A stretch of DNA of 64,000 bases from NCBI GenBank assembly GCA_005784505.1, contig VCAZ01000044.1:613001-677000 (forward strand), given 5' to 3'. The stretch comes from Bagarius yarrelli (lineage: Eukaryota > Chordata > Actinopteri > Siluriformes > Sisoridae). This document shows positions 12,017 through 25,900 of the stretch, in pieces (the first letter of the stretch is position 1; the number at the start of each line of letters is the position of its first letter). Both the position numbers and the translations under genes were made by a program. The notes under the pieces are model-generated. The model was not told where the DNA came from and made no database searches. It saw only the letters and a program-made list of their open reading frames with translations.

Positions 12017-14026
12017 GGCTCCTTGTTCACGTGGGTTTGTTTTTGAGTTCTGTTTTCCCTGCTTGTTTTTCAGCTATCCTTGCCCTTCCCACTGCTCATT
12101 CCCTGGATCAGGTGTTTCCAGTCAATCACAAGACAGAAGATACCATTTCAGATGAAGGCGGAGCTGGAAAAGACCAAGTGAATCGGTTTCCTCCAGCTTC
12201 TGATTAAGAGTATATCCTGTAGCTGCTAACCACATCCACACATTTTACACTTCCCTTTTACAGCTATATGCAAATCATTCACATATTATGAACAACTGAC
12301 ATGACACAAGGTGCTTGGATCCCCCAGTATTATTTCACTAAAGGTTTATTCTTACTTGTATAGTACTAGCAGTCACCTCCAGAGCTTTAAACACAATCCA
12401 GTTACCATACCAAGGAAACTGGATGAAATGCAGGTGTGTGTCCTTATGATCTCATTTCATGGATTTCCTGGCTAGCAGACTACAATTTGTAAGGCAAAGG
12501 AAGTATAAGACTAAAAATATAGCGAGCAACAAAGAAGGCCCCAAAGGATGGTGCTTTTTCATATCCTGTTTAGCTTCTATCATTTTGACTTCAAGTACAA
12601 ATTGGTTTCATGTCAGTTTCCTAACATTTTACATGTTTTTCTAATCTGCCTATTAACATTTTTACATCACGAATGTAGTATTTAATAGTGTTTCAGTGTT
12701 GTGTTTTATTGTAGTTAAATGTTGGACAGACGTTGTATTGTCTTTAGTCTGGGAATATCACTTTTATCACAGTTTTAAATGAATGACGTGCCAGTAGGAA
12801 AGTCATTGTGCATCAGGGAACATGTTAATACGGTTACTTGCCTGGAATTGTCGTAAAGTTCACAGATGATTTTGCTTTTGTTGGGTGTGGAGGCTTTACA
12901 GTATAGTTCTTGTTTGACAGCTTTGATATGAGCTTTGTGTGAGGCTAGAACCCTATACAGATGGCTAAGCCCAATGATCTGTAGGACCATTACTGGGTGA
13001 AAGGAACTCTTCCTAATCCTGGTTGAAGGATCTCTGAGAACACGTAGACAATGTACAGAATTAACTGGTCAGGGGTTACATTTTGTCTATAGGTTAAATC
13101 CAGACCCCCCCCCCCTTTAAGTAAGGATGCAAAGGACAATAGATCATTGAAAAGTTTGTTGACCACTAATTTCAAAGCATACTTTAAGAAGTAATTTTAC
13201 ACTGGACTACATCCAAACACAATGTTGCGAAATGCACCAGTTCAGTCTGATGTACAACACAGTGAAACTGAACAATCGCAATACTAAATTTATTAAGAGT
13301 AAAGATTTTGTCTTTGGGTCAAATCTAGTCCCCTTTTTTCCAGCGGAAATTGTGGTGTTAAAGACAGTAGACAACAGAGGCCAAAGTGTATTTTTCGTTC
13401 TCCACCACCTTAACAGCATTCCTAGCGAGATGCACCACCAAAAACAGGATGTACTACAAGATTAAAGTGTAAAACTGCGATCCCACGAAATATAATAACA
13501 AAGCAACATGCTTGATTAATACTTTTGTCTAGTTTTTATGATCTACATTTTACACTCTTACAGAATGTTTGCAATCTGCTGAGTTTGGCTAGTGCAAAAA
13601 AAAGTTATTTATATCCTAAATGTTCAAATCTGGCTGCATATCACTGAGAACTAATACATTTTAAAATCTCTTTTGACAAGAACATTCTGTTGCTTGAGTA
13701 ACACATACTTTTTAGTGCCACGAAATTAGCCTGCAGCACATATCTTTGCTACAGGAGTTACTGTATGATTAATGTGTGTCTTTATTTTGCTGTAACTTTA
13801 AAAACACAATATAAACACCTCTAGGTTGCAGTTACATAGAAATTATCTTGTCCTAGTACCATATTTTTAATTTGGCACAAAGTGTAACATTGCCAGTTTT
13901 TATGTTTTTCGACGTCTGTCTCTATTTAAGCATTAAAAAGTCTCTGGTTTGTATCCACATGTATCGCTAATACTCCAACAAGGGCCTGCCTATCTCTATT
14001 CTTTTAGAAGACAAGTGAGACCTTAC

Positions 14027-14386
14027 CCGTTGGCTAGATTATCGTCATCATCATCATCCTCGTTCAAACTCTTGCTCATTAAATCAGAATCGCTCAGGTA
14101 GCCAGATTTGAGGTCGCCGTCTCCTTGGTCCAGGTTCTCGATAAGTTCAATGTGGGAGGTTTTACTAAGATGACTTGAGCAGCGGGCAGGCATGGTATGA
14201 GAGGTGTATTGAGATGCAGCTTTTGAACCCAGTGGGTAACCAGTGGAAGAAGGGGCATCGCCAGCCTGCAGGCGGGGGCTGGCCTGACCGTGACGCCAGG
14301 ACAATGGAGAGGAGCGGTTGGAGAGGCTGGACACACTGCGTGCGTTGGTGTCATCGCTGTCGTAGCACATGCTACTGTCCAGGCAA
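14027..14386 (-). CDS. nav1: nav1 shared exon with Asp-rich end
   Basis: This 360-bp exon encodes CLDSSMCYDSDDTNARS to LNEDDDDDDNLANG. The acceptor is a T-rich tract with ctctcag just right of 14386; the donor is GTAAGG just left of 14027. It enters in phase 2 and leaves in phase 2. It matches human NAV1 from CYDSDD through QSSPRLQAGDAPS, SHTMP and DLKSGYMSDSDLM. The human segment following DAPS is longer, so this fish exon is shortened there. Six consecutive Asp codons (a GAT/GAC triplet run) replace the human EDDDITT text, an in-frame microsatellite-like expansion. Confidence 0.93.
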
Positions 14387-17300
14387 CTGAGAGAAAAAAA
14401 AAAAACCCAGAATAAAACATTTTTATGAAATCTATCACCTAATAAAAAATATTCAAGTCAAATATTCTCCATAAATTATTCATTAACATTGCTATCCTTT
14501 TTTTGTTGGACAGAATAATTGAAAAGAAGTGTACAACAAAAATGATACAAAATTTGCAGAACTGTTTACATGTAAAACCCGTCCTCACTCTCCACTAGAA
14601 AACTTATTTATAGATGTGACAGTTTAAAAAGAAACAGAAAAGCTCTAAAAAGAGGCTTGACAAGTCATATGACAGTCAACATAAATGTCTCAACAGTATT
14701 ATTACAACAATCAAGCAACCATTATTCTCAGAGAATCGAATTTTGTCCCGAGATGTCATATGATGAGTGATTTACAGTTGACTGCTCGTCATTCTGTCAC
14801 TCTCACAACAATAGGGCTGAAAAAAGCTGAAGCGAGAGTCATTTTACTTGATTCAGAATGAAAGAAAGCAAATCTTAAAAGTCTGGATGGACGTGTTTGG
14901 GTGTGGAAAGTCTGGGTGCGCTCCATTACATGTCCTGAGATGACTAAGTGGAGATTATTGAGCTGCAAAGTGGGTAGTACTCAGCTACATGCTCCTAATT
15001 TGCTTCAGAGTCAATAATGCTATAAACCTTATGTTCTGTTTGCTTAAATGAAGGAATTTATGGAAATAATATTTTCCTGCATGCCATATATTAGAAATAT
15101 TCTCGAAATGTTATATTTCTTACTATAAATGATAAGAATACTTTGGGTCACAATTACTTTAGTTGATGCAACACTGGATTCTTATCATCTAAAAAGATTC
15201 AGTGTTTTTATGACTGTAATACTAGATAAGACTTAATCAATGTGTAATTATATATTATAATAAGCACTGCTGGTTTATGAAATTAAAAAAATGCATGTAG
15301 GTTTTTCAAACAACAAGGGCCGCATTACACTGCATATATTAGGTGACCCAATTTAGATTTTTTTTCTGTAATGTGGCACAGATGACGACAGTGTAAGCAG
15401 ATAAAATCACATGGATTCCAATATTTTCTGATCGGTTTCAGGTCTTATTTCTATTTGGAAATAAATTGTATTTGAATCAAATCATGCATTAGTGCCTGCC
15501 ATGTAAGCAGACAGTCAGATTTTCACCTTTGTTTTTTTTCATGAGATTTTCACAATGCGTCATGCGTCACTGAATAAGTGACGGTGGTGCGTGACTTCAA
15601 CTCAGGCGGACACCAACATATATATATAGCTTTGTGCAAATGTTTATTTTAATATTTATTATTTTTGTTCACTTGAAATCGGTTTTGTCTGTAAACATAA
15701 AAAAAAAAATAAATAACATACTAGCAAAAAAAAAAAAAAAAAAATATTTATTACTTAGCGATCAATGCTACATTCGGCCAGGCTGAAACAAGGACTCTTC
15801 TTTATTTCTCTCCACCATAAAACACAGCATTGTTTTGCCATCTTTTAAATTTGATTAGGGGGCAAAATACGAAATATTCAATTCATCTTCGTTCACTGCA
15901 TCCATTGATTATCGAACTGTTTTTACTTACTTTTCCGGTCAGTGTGTCTACCTTGGGTTGTTTTTACATGTATAGTGTAAATGTAGATATCGGATACGGG
16001 TCAGTTTTAAAATATGGTCGTCAACAAAATCAGATTTAGTCACAAAATCGGAATTGGGCATCACGATCTGCAGTGTAAATGCTGCCATAATATCGCAGCA
16101 GTTTAGATAGTAGGTAACTGGATTCCAAAACAGATGCTATAAAGAGAGCTAGGAGGAAGAACGTGACAGGATTGTAAAGCATTAAATGCTCTTTTAGTAT
16201 CATGAGTCCACGGATGCTGAGGAGATCTAAACTTTATAAACAGAAATACAGTATGTCTAAGCCCAGCATATGTCCAGCATAGCTTTAGAAGACAAGGATC
16301 AGTACCATGGAACTACTGAACCATACACTTGCATATAAATATAATGTTTAGCAGCGTCTGTCTGCTTTAAAAGACTTGAAGATAAAATGTGGACAGATAG
16401 TATGAGGGTTAAATAGAAGGTTTCATTATTGACAATGAAAGCTGTACAAGCATTTTTGTATTCGTGCAAAATTGAAGCCAGGTGTTTGGACAGCAAAAGT
16501 GGCAACTTTTGCCAAAGCATCTGTTTGTCTGTGCAAGTGCGTGTGCGTATGACTGAGTTATTGTTATTGTATAGTTTGCTTTGCACAGTAAATGTTGTTC
16601 ACAAGTGGTTTTGGTTTCTTGAACTTTATAAATTGCTATGTAAACATTAAAAGTGTGTAAATATATTGTGTGTTTGTGTGTGTGTGTGTTTGTGTCTTAC
16701 CCATGGCTAATTTGGGTGCCTCGCAAGCTGGACATGGTATCTTCCAGATTCTGCCGAAGATCCAGAACATTCTGAACGGTCCGCTTCCTCTGAGACTCTC
16801 GATCTGCCAGTGACACCAACAGCTCGTTTAATGTCACGTTCGTTCGGCACAAATCAACCGCAAATATAAAACCAAACATTCGAACTAGAGTTGCATGATA
16901 CTGAAGAAATACAGCATGCTAAATAATGCAATATCCAATAATAAAATAACCAACACATGTTTCTTCAAACACATTCACCTGTTTTTAAAGATTTTTAGCT
17001 AATACAAATTGTGCTTTTAAGGTGGACTGTAAAGATTTGTAGTATTTCAACTTTACGTTCTTACGTTTACGTTTTATATAATACTTCAGTCTGCTGGGGT
17101 TCATCGCCTTAAAACTGAAATACTGCCATATTTTTGAGGTGCTTTTTCGTTTGGCCACTGAATCACCTGATCAAAATTAGCTTGCTATAAAAGCTTTTTT
17201 GGCTTGTTGATTATCTTGCGTATTAAGGATGCACACATACTGTATATCCCGACTAACATCAGCTTGCCAAATATTTTACAATCAGCATCGATCTAAAACT

Positions 17301-20300
17301 TTGACCATACATTATAATTTAAAGTATTAAATCACTCATTTATCGCAAACCATTGTAAGATAAATACAGCGATGCGAACATTTGCGATATATTGTGCAGC
17401 CGTAATTCTAACCGCTTAAACATTTCTTGTAAAAAGCATTAACTTTACTGCTTGAAGCTGTTGAATAGTTTCTTTTCAGAAACAGGGTTATTTAATTAAT
17501 ACCTGTAAAACTCGTCCTCACGTTTCCTTAAGTAGAAACTATATTTATAGATGTGACAGTTTAAAAAGAAACAGATAGGACTTTAAAAGAGGCTTGACAA
17601 GTCATGTGACATTCAAGATAAATGTCTCAACAGTATTATTACAACAATTAAGCAACCATTATTCTCAGAGAATCGAATTTTGTTCCGAGGTGTCATATGA
17701 TGAGTAATTAAGAGTTGACTGCACGTCATTCTGTCACTCTTACAACAATAGGGCTGAAAAAGTAAATAAAGCATTTACTTGACTGCTTTACGCTGTTGAA
17801 TAGTTTCTTTTCAGAAACAGAGTTATTTAATTAATACCTGAAAAACAACCTTTATACATCAGAATTTGTTTTAAAGTGACCGAGAGAAAATAGAATATCT
17901 GGGATAGACAATGCTGACTAAAAAACAGATACTATTTTTTTTCCGTTGTTGTCAATTGCAATACTATAAAACATAAGGAAGACTAGAGGCAAAAGACAGT
18001 CTGGAATTAAACAAATCAAATAAGAAAAGCTTAATATGAATATATAAATGAATAAGAAATGTCTAACAGTACTATAGCACTACATTGCAGTTATATACCA
18101 ATATGTTTTATGAATAGAGCATGAATTAAAATAAATTGTAAAGATTACATTACTCTATCTGACTCAGTTTTCCTTTATTAATAGTTCTTAATTCAACATA
18201 TCCAGTTTTGTGCCATGTAAAGCCCCGGGAAGTGGTAGCTCAGTGGTTAAGTTGTTGGCCCATTGACCGGAAGATCAAGGGTTAAATTCTCAAATTAATC
18301 TGAACTAAATAAATCTGAACTAAATAAAGTCACACTGGATAGGAAAGACAGTCAAATGTCAAGAATTTATAAAGAAAATGTTAACATCCCTACAGACAAC
18401 CGACTAGGATTAGATTATGCAATGATTAGAGCTTAATTAGTTTTAAAGCACATTTTTATTAACGTTTATAATGGGGAAATAATTTTATAAAATTTCCAGG
18501 AACTGTATGGTATTGATTAAAATGTAAAATAGGGTTACATAGTGTTATTGTGTTTAAAATTGTATTTTAATAGCATTTTACTATTTCCTGGGTGCTTTTT
18601 ATAGCCCTAAAGTCAATTAAGTCAATGCAGCTGCTGTGCAGCTACTAAAAACACTGACTTAAGTTCAAGATCTAATTCACACTATTTTCTACACACATGC
18701 TAACAAAAAATTAACCAATCAATCCATCAAAAACAACTAAAATTACCATATGAAAACGAAACATTTATTTTTATTAGATTGCTTCAATAACAGCAAGGAA
18801 GCTATTCTAGCAGCTTTGATTGTCTCTGCAACATTATTATTAAATACCACCTGCACACACACACACACACACACACACTATTTCAAATGTTACCAAGCCA
18901 TTTCCTAAATGTCATGCTTTGGATCTGGCAACAGATCTATTAAAAAGAAACAGAACACTGTCTTGCCCATATATCCATTTACACGAAATGAGCTGGAGAA
19001 GCCAGATAATTAGGCCTTCGCCCACACAAATAATTTAGCGATAATTATGCGGGAGGTTTAAAAATAGTAAAAAATAAACTGTGTAAAGAACTGCCTTAAA
19101 AAAAATTACACCCAGTATATTATAACAATAAATCAAACGTAAGTTGTCATTCCAACAATCATGTCTCTTCTTCAAAAAACAGCTCTATAGCATGAACCCT
19201 GTCAAATCATAAAATGAGATCATTTATAAATTAAACATAGATCTCACGCAAAATTCTTTTGGCTTGCAACCTTTTCTACCTGGCTGATACAGTTCATTAG
19301 TGATAAGCATGTCATCGGTATGACCAATCAATCCTATGGTGCAGACAGGCATGAAGCTTGCTCTAACATTATTAATAGCTGTATTCAGCTAGTGAGAGAG
19401 GGACTCCCGGACAGTAAGGGTTGGGTCAGAAGTGTCAGTCTTACACCATTCCCATAGGAGCCAAGGAATTAACAACTGTCCTAATTAGCGGTATAAATAG
19501 TACATAATGTACAAGATCAGTCCAGTTTATTAATTTGAAAAGGGATTAGCAGAGATTCAACAGGCATGAAATTGATATCTCATGTTAGTTACACCATACA
19601 ATTAGTCTGTACATAAATCAGAGAAAATATTAGATAAATGGTTTCGGTATGTAACACGCAAATGGATCTAAATGGGGCACGAGAAATTTCAACGTTCACT
19701 TATATTTCAGCATTAATTTACAGCATTTGGTAGATGCCCTTATCAAGATCAACTTATTTTTATCTCCTTTTACAACTGAGCAATTTGGGTGAAGGGCCTT
19801 TTCTCAGGGGCCCAGCAGTGGCAACTTGGTGGTGCTGGGAATCGAACTCTAATCTTCCAATTAGCAGTAGAACACTTGAACCACTGCACTACCACTTCTC
19901 TTGCTTGTGTAGGCCTGAGTATGTTAAAAAGCTTTCATCCACAGCATCCTGTTATACAGCTCAGTGTTATATGGTGCGGAAATGAAATGTTAAGGTCACC
20001 GAGTCCAGAGCGACACATTTCCTTCCTGGGTGGTAGAAGTAGGTCACTCACACAGACGATGAAAATGTTAAATAGTAAAACTACTGCGGCTTCTTTTTGG
20101 CTTCTGATTGGCTGTGTATTTATGTAACTATCCCAATATTACAGTGTCCTTGCTTCTATTTATCTCTCCTTATGCTAAAGTTATATATTAGAAACCCAAT
20201 AAGGTTCCTTGTTGTGTTTTTTACCAAAATACTCATGCTCAGCATGTTAATTTTTTCTTTTGTAAGAAACACAATATCTAAGAAACACTTTCCCTTCTGG

Positions 20301-21133
20301 GCTTGGCTACACATCATTCTGTTATTTTCTTCTTTATTGAGTTTCTGTTTGTACTTTATATTTTCCTGTTTTAATGTTGCCAACTCAACTGAAGTCTCTT
20401 GTGTTTGGTGCACCACAGCCAAGCGTGACAAGCCAAATGTGTCCACAGGCTCTTAGGTTTCTGTCTCTTGTGTCTGCTTCTCAATTCAACCCATTGTCCT
20501 GCTGCAGATATTTCAGTCAGGGTTTCTGCATGGGCCTAAAGCCCAGTCCAGCTGCATAACGCTGTAACACAGCAGCTGCATGCAAAGAGAAAAGTTTTGT
20601 TCTCTATCCCAATATGGTCACCATACAAGAGTAAGTGTGCTGTTTCTTTTGCATGAATGGGAAAGACTACAAATGAAGAAGTCCATAATGCTGGACTATG
20701 TAGCAAAAAGCATGCTTAATATAATATGCTAAGAAAATACTTATACATTATGGGGAAATAATATGCACTATACCAGTGAACTTCAGTCTTCACTCTACTG
20801 TGGTGTTTTATCAAAATAAATGCTAAAACATTGTTAATAAGCTAATCCAAAACCAGGAAATCTTTGACTTGGACTTTATCTTTGGCCAAGATGCTAGCAT
20901 AGCCCTTTATGTAGACTGTTGGAGGAGACACATTTTTCAATATAGTCAATATATTGAATACAGGTTAAAGTTTACTGTCATAAGCCATCAACTTATTTAT
21001 GTAGGGAGTGGCTGTGAAAATGAACTAGTCAACAAAAGAACAAACAATTTCAAACATGGAAGCCAGAAAAAAATCTATTTATCTGTCTATTATTAGGCAA
21101 AAATATGAAATGTAAATGAAATAATCATTGGAG

Positions 21134-21190
<57 letters not shown>

Positions 21191-22846
21191 ATTATCCTTA
21201 TTTTTGCTGCTCTTTTGACTAATTGTCATTCTCGGTTTATCTTGTTTTCAATAAGGTAAATGTGATTTAGCCAAGCAGGATGTGATTCCGGATTAATGGT
21301 CCTTTGTTAATCCTGGATCAACATTTCAATCATAACCATCTAATCGGTATGTCATAATTATGTGCCGAGAGACCAAACTTGCCTTACTTCATTTTTTAAT
21401 CTTTCCCTCTTTGAATATACTTAATATATTACTTAACATATGTAATGCATTACATGCTGTACTGAACAATGACATACAACATGTGCAGCTTAGTTAATGT
21501 GTGAGTATTTTCCTTTACCTTCATGACCAAAAATAAATGTGTGTATGCAGTAAAATGTATTTAGGTGTGCAGGCATGAATAAAAAAGTAAATTTATAGTT
21601 TTTTATGGTTAGAAATAATAGCGTGTAATTGTTAAATTTTACGTGTGCATTAGTTTATGATTTACTGTCTGTTTATTTTGGATCATCATAATCAATACAG
21701 TCTAAATTCTCTGGATTAACATAAATTATTTTAATATAGATGGTTTACTTTCATGTTGCGATCTAATGTTAATCGTCATTATCAGTAAATTGTTCTAGAA
21801 CTGATACATTTACATTTTTTTAGCATTTACTAGTTTTTTGGTTTGTTTGTGGACAAAAAACGCAAAGATTCAAAAATGGATTGAGGCGGGTTTGGTCTCT
21901 CGATACACACTGATGATATCAGATGGTTATGATCGATTGATTGAAATGTTGGTCCAGGATTAACCAAGGATGTTTATCCAGAATCACATCCTACTTGGAA
22001 AAATCAGATATCCAATAACAGTGCAACCTTTCTACACAAACGCTTAAATCAAGGTAAAAAATGGTTTGTTCCAAGTTTATTTACATTTACATCAATTTCT
22101 TTATGTAAAAGTCCTAACAAACATACAGACATTTTGCACATCGTTGTGTTTTTGAAAAATAAAGAGGTTTTTAAGATTTAAAGTTAACAAATGAATTGGC
22201 CATGTATTTGAGGATACCAGTTTTTAAGTAATGTATTAATACATTACAGAATTATAATTATTATTATTTTTTAAAGTAGGAAATAAGTTAAAATATTAAC
22301 CATAAATTATATTAATAGTTAATAGCCTGATCTTAATCTGAGGTAGCAGTAAGAGTTAAAGTAAAATAGAAATAGCAAGGCTTGTTTTTTAAATGTTTAT
22401 GATGTACTATAAAACTGGCGCATTTGCTAAAAAACTATAGTTAAAACCAGAATGTAAACAATGTATAACAACAATAATATCTTAATAATAAGAACAATCA
22501 TGCTGAATATTAGCATGACGCTATTTTATATAGCATCTTTAAGGATAGCGCTTTGGTATTCTGTTTAACAGCATATTATACTATAGAATAGCTTGCTTTG
22601 CATCTAACATTAGACAAGTAGATCATTCATTTTGTAGGTACTGTTAGTGTGATAGCTAGCTAATCAAAAAACATTTCTATCTATTATATGATACAGCTGT
22701 CTTATCTGCATTAAACAAATATAGAATAAGCGAATATGCTAGTATGACATTAAGTTTACTTTAACCAGTCAGGTTATTAAATGAATAGATTTACATGTAC
22801 ATCATTTTCTTCTATTAGGAGTCAGTTTAGCTAACAAATATTACCT

Positions 22847-22931
<85 letters not shown>

Positions 22932-25900
22932 GATAATTAGCTTTGTTGGGGCAAAATAGCTATAAGAACCATGTTTGGCGATAATGTGTTGATCTGTGGT
23001 GTTAATTAGCAGGTACTTTAGGAAGCTGTATTCAGGCTGTTCAAATCCGTCAGCATTAAACTCTAAGATTCTGTCTAACTCAGTGTGTTAAACTTAGTTC
23101 CTAGTTTCAACCTTATGCCAAACCACAAAAACATGGATTTTGTAAACGAGCCTAAAAGACACGATTGGCTTCAACCCTAATTAATTGCACCTGATCCAGC
23201 TAAACTCTGCAGGGTGGTGGCCCTCCAGGAACTAAGTTTGACACCTGTGGTCTAGGTGGTCACTAATAATAGTCTATCATGATTTGTCATTATATATTTT
23301 CAGTAAGATGAAAAAATATTTAGTTCTTAGGAATGCCTATTGCTTCCAACTTCAGTAAAAGTTTTTGTGCCTTTTAGTGGTTTAGGATAGGATGAAAATA
23401 GTAAATCTTTCAAAAACAAGATTTATTTATAATAAATCTATTTGCCTGCCTCGCCCATGTCTGACTACTTCAAATTTAGAAGGCTGTTTTCTCTCTTAGT
23501 CTTTTTCACACACTAGAAAAAAACAAAACGCATGGAAACTTTTAGCTTTAGCTTAACCTAAAACAACCTAAAGCTAATTTTAGCTTTAGCTTAACTTTCT
23601 TATATCAAATGATAAATATAACACCAACATTCAAGTTAAATTCACAGTAATCCAACAACTGAGAAGACCATTATATATCAAGGTGCCAAATATATAAATC
23701 AAAATGCTGCATAATGTGTCTAAATGGCTTTAAACCATTTGCTGCTGATTAGCATGTGGATAGCTTTCTTTTTTTATCACAGATAAGATTGTACACATTG
23801 TTAATGGCTGCAGAAATGTAGTTTAAACAGAAATAATGATGTGCATTACTGTGAGCTGTAAATGAATTTCACATATACCTAATTTATTTTACTCCCCTTT
23901 TCTCATGCATTCCCTGATAGCAGCCATTACCTCATTACTGCTCAGTGTAGAGCAAAACCAGTCCTAAAAACCAGCACACACACATGCATACACACCCACC
24001 CAAATGCATAAACTCAGGCACTGCAGTGGGCAGACAACAGATCTGTGTGCCAAATGCCGCCATCAAGCCTCCAACAAGCTTAAATAAAAATTGAAACAAA
24101 ACCACCTAGAGAATACATTTTTCCACAAGGGTTGCTAAAATACAAACCAAATGCAACAATGGGGATGCAATGAGAACAATGCCCTGTAGTGAAAACCATT
24201 TCCCAGTGTATCGCTTCCAGTTTATGATTTAGAGCAGTTGCTGTTAAGACAGCATAAAATATCTCCAAGGGCAAAAAAAGCTTTCAGAAATTAGTAAATC
24301 CACACCAAGTTCTGTTTTAATCATCAGCACAACAGCTAATGGAAGGCATTTATTCCAGGTGCAGGTTAGATGTTTAGCGTTGATTTGATTTAAGCTTGGA
24401 GATCTGCAGACACTACAACATTTCTTTCATTTAAACTCACTGTGGTGTACTCACCAAGCACCTGACTGAAGAGTAATTGCTCCAGATCTCCAAGAACGGT
24501 GACCACTAGCTCTGGATCCACCTTTAAAAAGGGCTTATCACCACCTTCCTCACCTTGGCCTTTGGCCTCAGAGTCCCCCTGTCCCCCAGATGCAGTCTTC
24601 CTGCCTGCAACCTTTGCCTTGCTGGAAAGGATGTCATCGTCTGACTTTCCATCATCTGCAGCTTTGCTTAAAGGCTTTACCTCTGCATAGGGACCCCGGG
24701 GGATCCTGCTTTGATTCTTGCTTAGGGCACCAGGAGCAGCAAGTGGGGTAAAAGGTTTGGGTTTGGCCTGGAACAGAGAATGTTCTGACTTGGACAGGTT
24801 CCGTGATAGCTGGGCACTACCAGGTGCTCCTCCTCCGCCTACTCCTCCTCCGCCTGTTGGCTTTGGCTTTCCTGTCTTCAAATGGCTTGTACTGGCCTTT
24901 CCCATGTCGTCGCACCACTTGGGCTCGTAGAGCTGCATTTTCTTCTCCGCATCCGTTAGTACAGCAAGGTTGGTCAGAGACCTCTGCTTGCGCAGGTTGG
25001 TGGGCACAGGGATGCGTCCTTCAGTGCTACCAGTACGGTAGACCTTTAGCTCACTGCGTGCCACATTCTGTGGTACTCCTGACTTGCCCCTTTTGGCAGC
25101 CATGCCCGTAACTTTGCCTTCCTTCCTGGATGTATGTTCGCGGTCCTTGAGCTAGCTCTAGTATGCAGGCCAACCTCCTTTTCTATGATACCCCAAAGCT
25201 CTATTTCTATGGGAGAGCATTTAGAGCGGCTTTAGCAAGGAGGAGAGGATACAAGAAATAAAAAAGAATCCACAGCTTCAGCTATTTCTTTCTTTTCCTC
25301 TCCCTTTCTGAGCAGGCAGGAAAAAATGCTAATTTTGTCCTCTCTTCGCTTTTTTCCTCTTTACTCCTTCCTGTCTGCCTGCTGCTTCACTGCTGCTCTA
25401 GCTCTCCCTGTCTTTCTGTGTCTCTGCGCTCTTTCTTTCTCATTCATTTCTCTCCTCCCTTCACCAGACCCTACTACAGCTGAAATGCACAGCAACCGGG
25501 TAGCAGCAGAGGCAGACGCAACAACAATCCCTCCCCCTTTTCTTCTCTTCCATCCTCCCCCTCCCTCTCTCCTTCCTCTCTCTTACTAGGTAACATTTAC
25601 CAATGTTTCACTCATTCTCAACAGAAAGTGTGAGTCGAAGAGGGAAATTAGTAAGTGGATGGTTTTGTTTTATCTCGGTTCTAGAATAGAACATTGGTTA
25701 TTATGCTTCTGCAAAATGTATCCCGAGTCCTTTGTTCTCTCTTCCCCCTCCCCCACTGGATACGCTCAGTCATTCAATTCATTGTTACTGTATTTGATGT
25801 TAAAATAGGATTCTCAACCTTTTTGAAGTAAATACCATAGAGTAATAGATTGCCGTTTATAACTGCTTAAATATTCTTATGTTACCTTTATAAAAGATTA

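Larger units (their letters stand above)
1..14026 (-). other. nav1: nav1 intron (continues beyond the left edge)
   Basis: No nav1 exon was recognised here; the expected next block (WDESSS, SSGLSDASDNLSSEEF) is absent, so this intron exceeds 14 kb. It holds SINEs (2208, 5680, 6227), a LINE fragment (7020), family A and B elements (8332-10697), a hairpin (10702), an X-box (4165) and microsatellites. Stretches 1-2150, 3100-4080, 4400-5670, 10800-11980 and 12020-14020 show nothing I can name. Confidence 0.75.
16804..24454 (-). other. nav1: nav1 intron between the downstream first exon and exon 16701-16803
   Basis: 7.65 kb, AT-rich. Contains duplication copy B (17504), a SINE head (18222), a SINE (19720), TA tracts (21136, 22850) and the fold-back element (21270). 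The remaining stretches (18300-19700, 19910-21130, 22000-22840, 22930-24450) hold no gene that I can see. Confidence 0.75.

Noticed and set aside
20097..20456. 119-codon plus-strand frame rich in Leu/Phe
   Set aside because: AT-rich chance frame with no homologue known to me and an equally long frame on the other strand.
24803..25111. Plus-strand frames across the nav1 first exon
   Set aside because: Shadows of the strongly supported minus-strand coding exon.
25120..25180. In-frame extension of the nav1 downstream start codon upstream (KEGKVTG-M)
   Set aside because: An in-frame TAG follows within about 50 bp and no upstream exon joins in the right phase.
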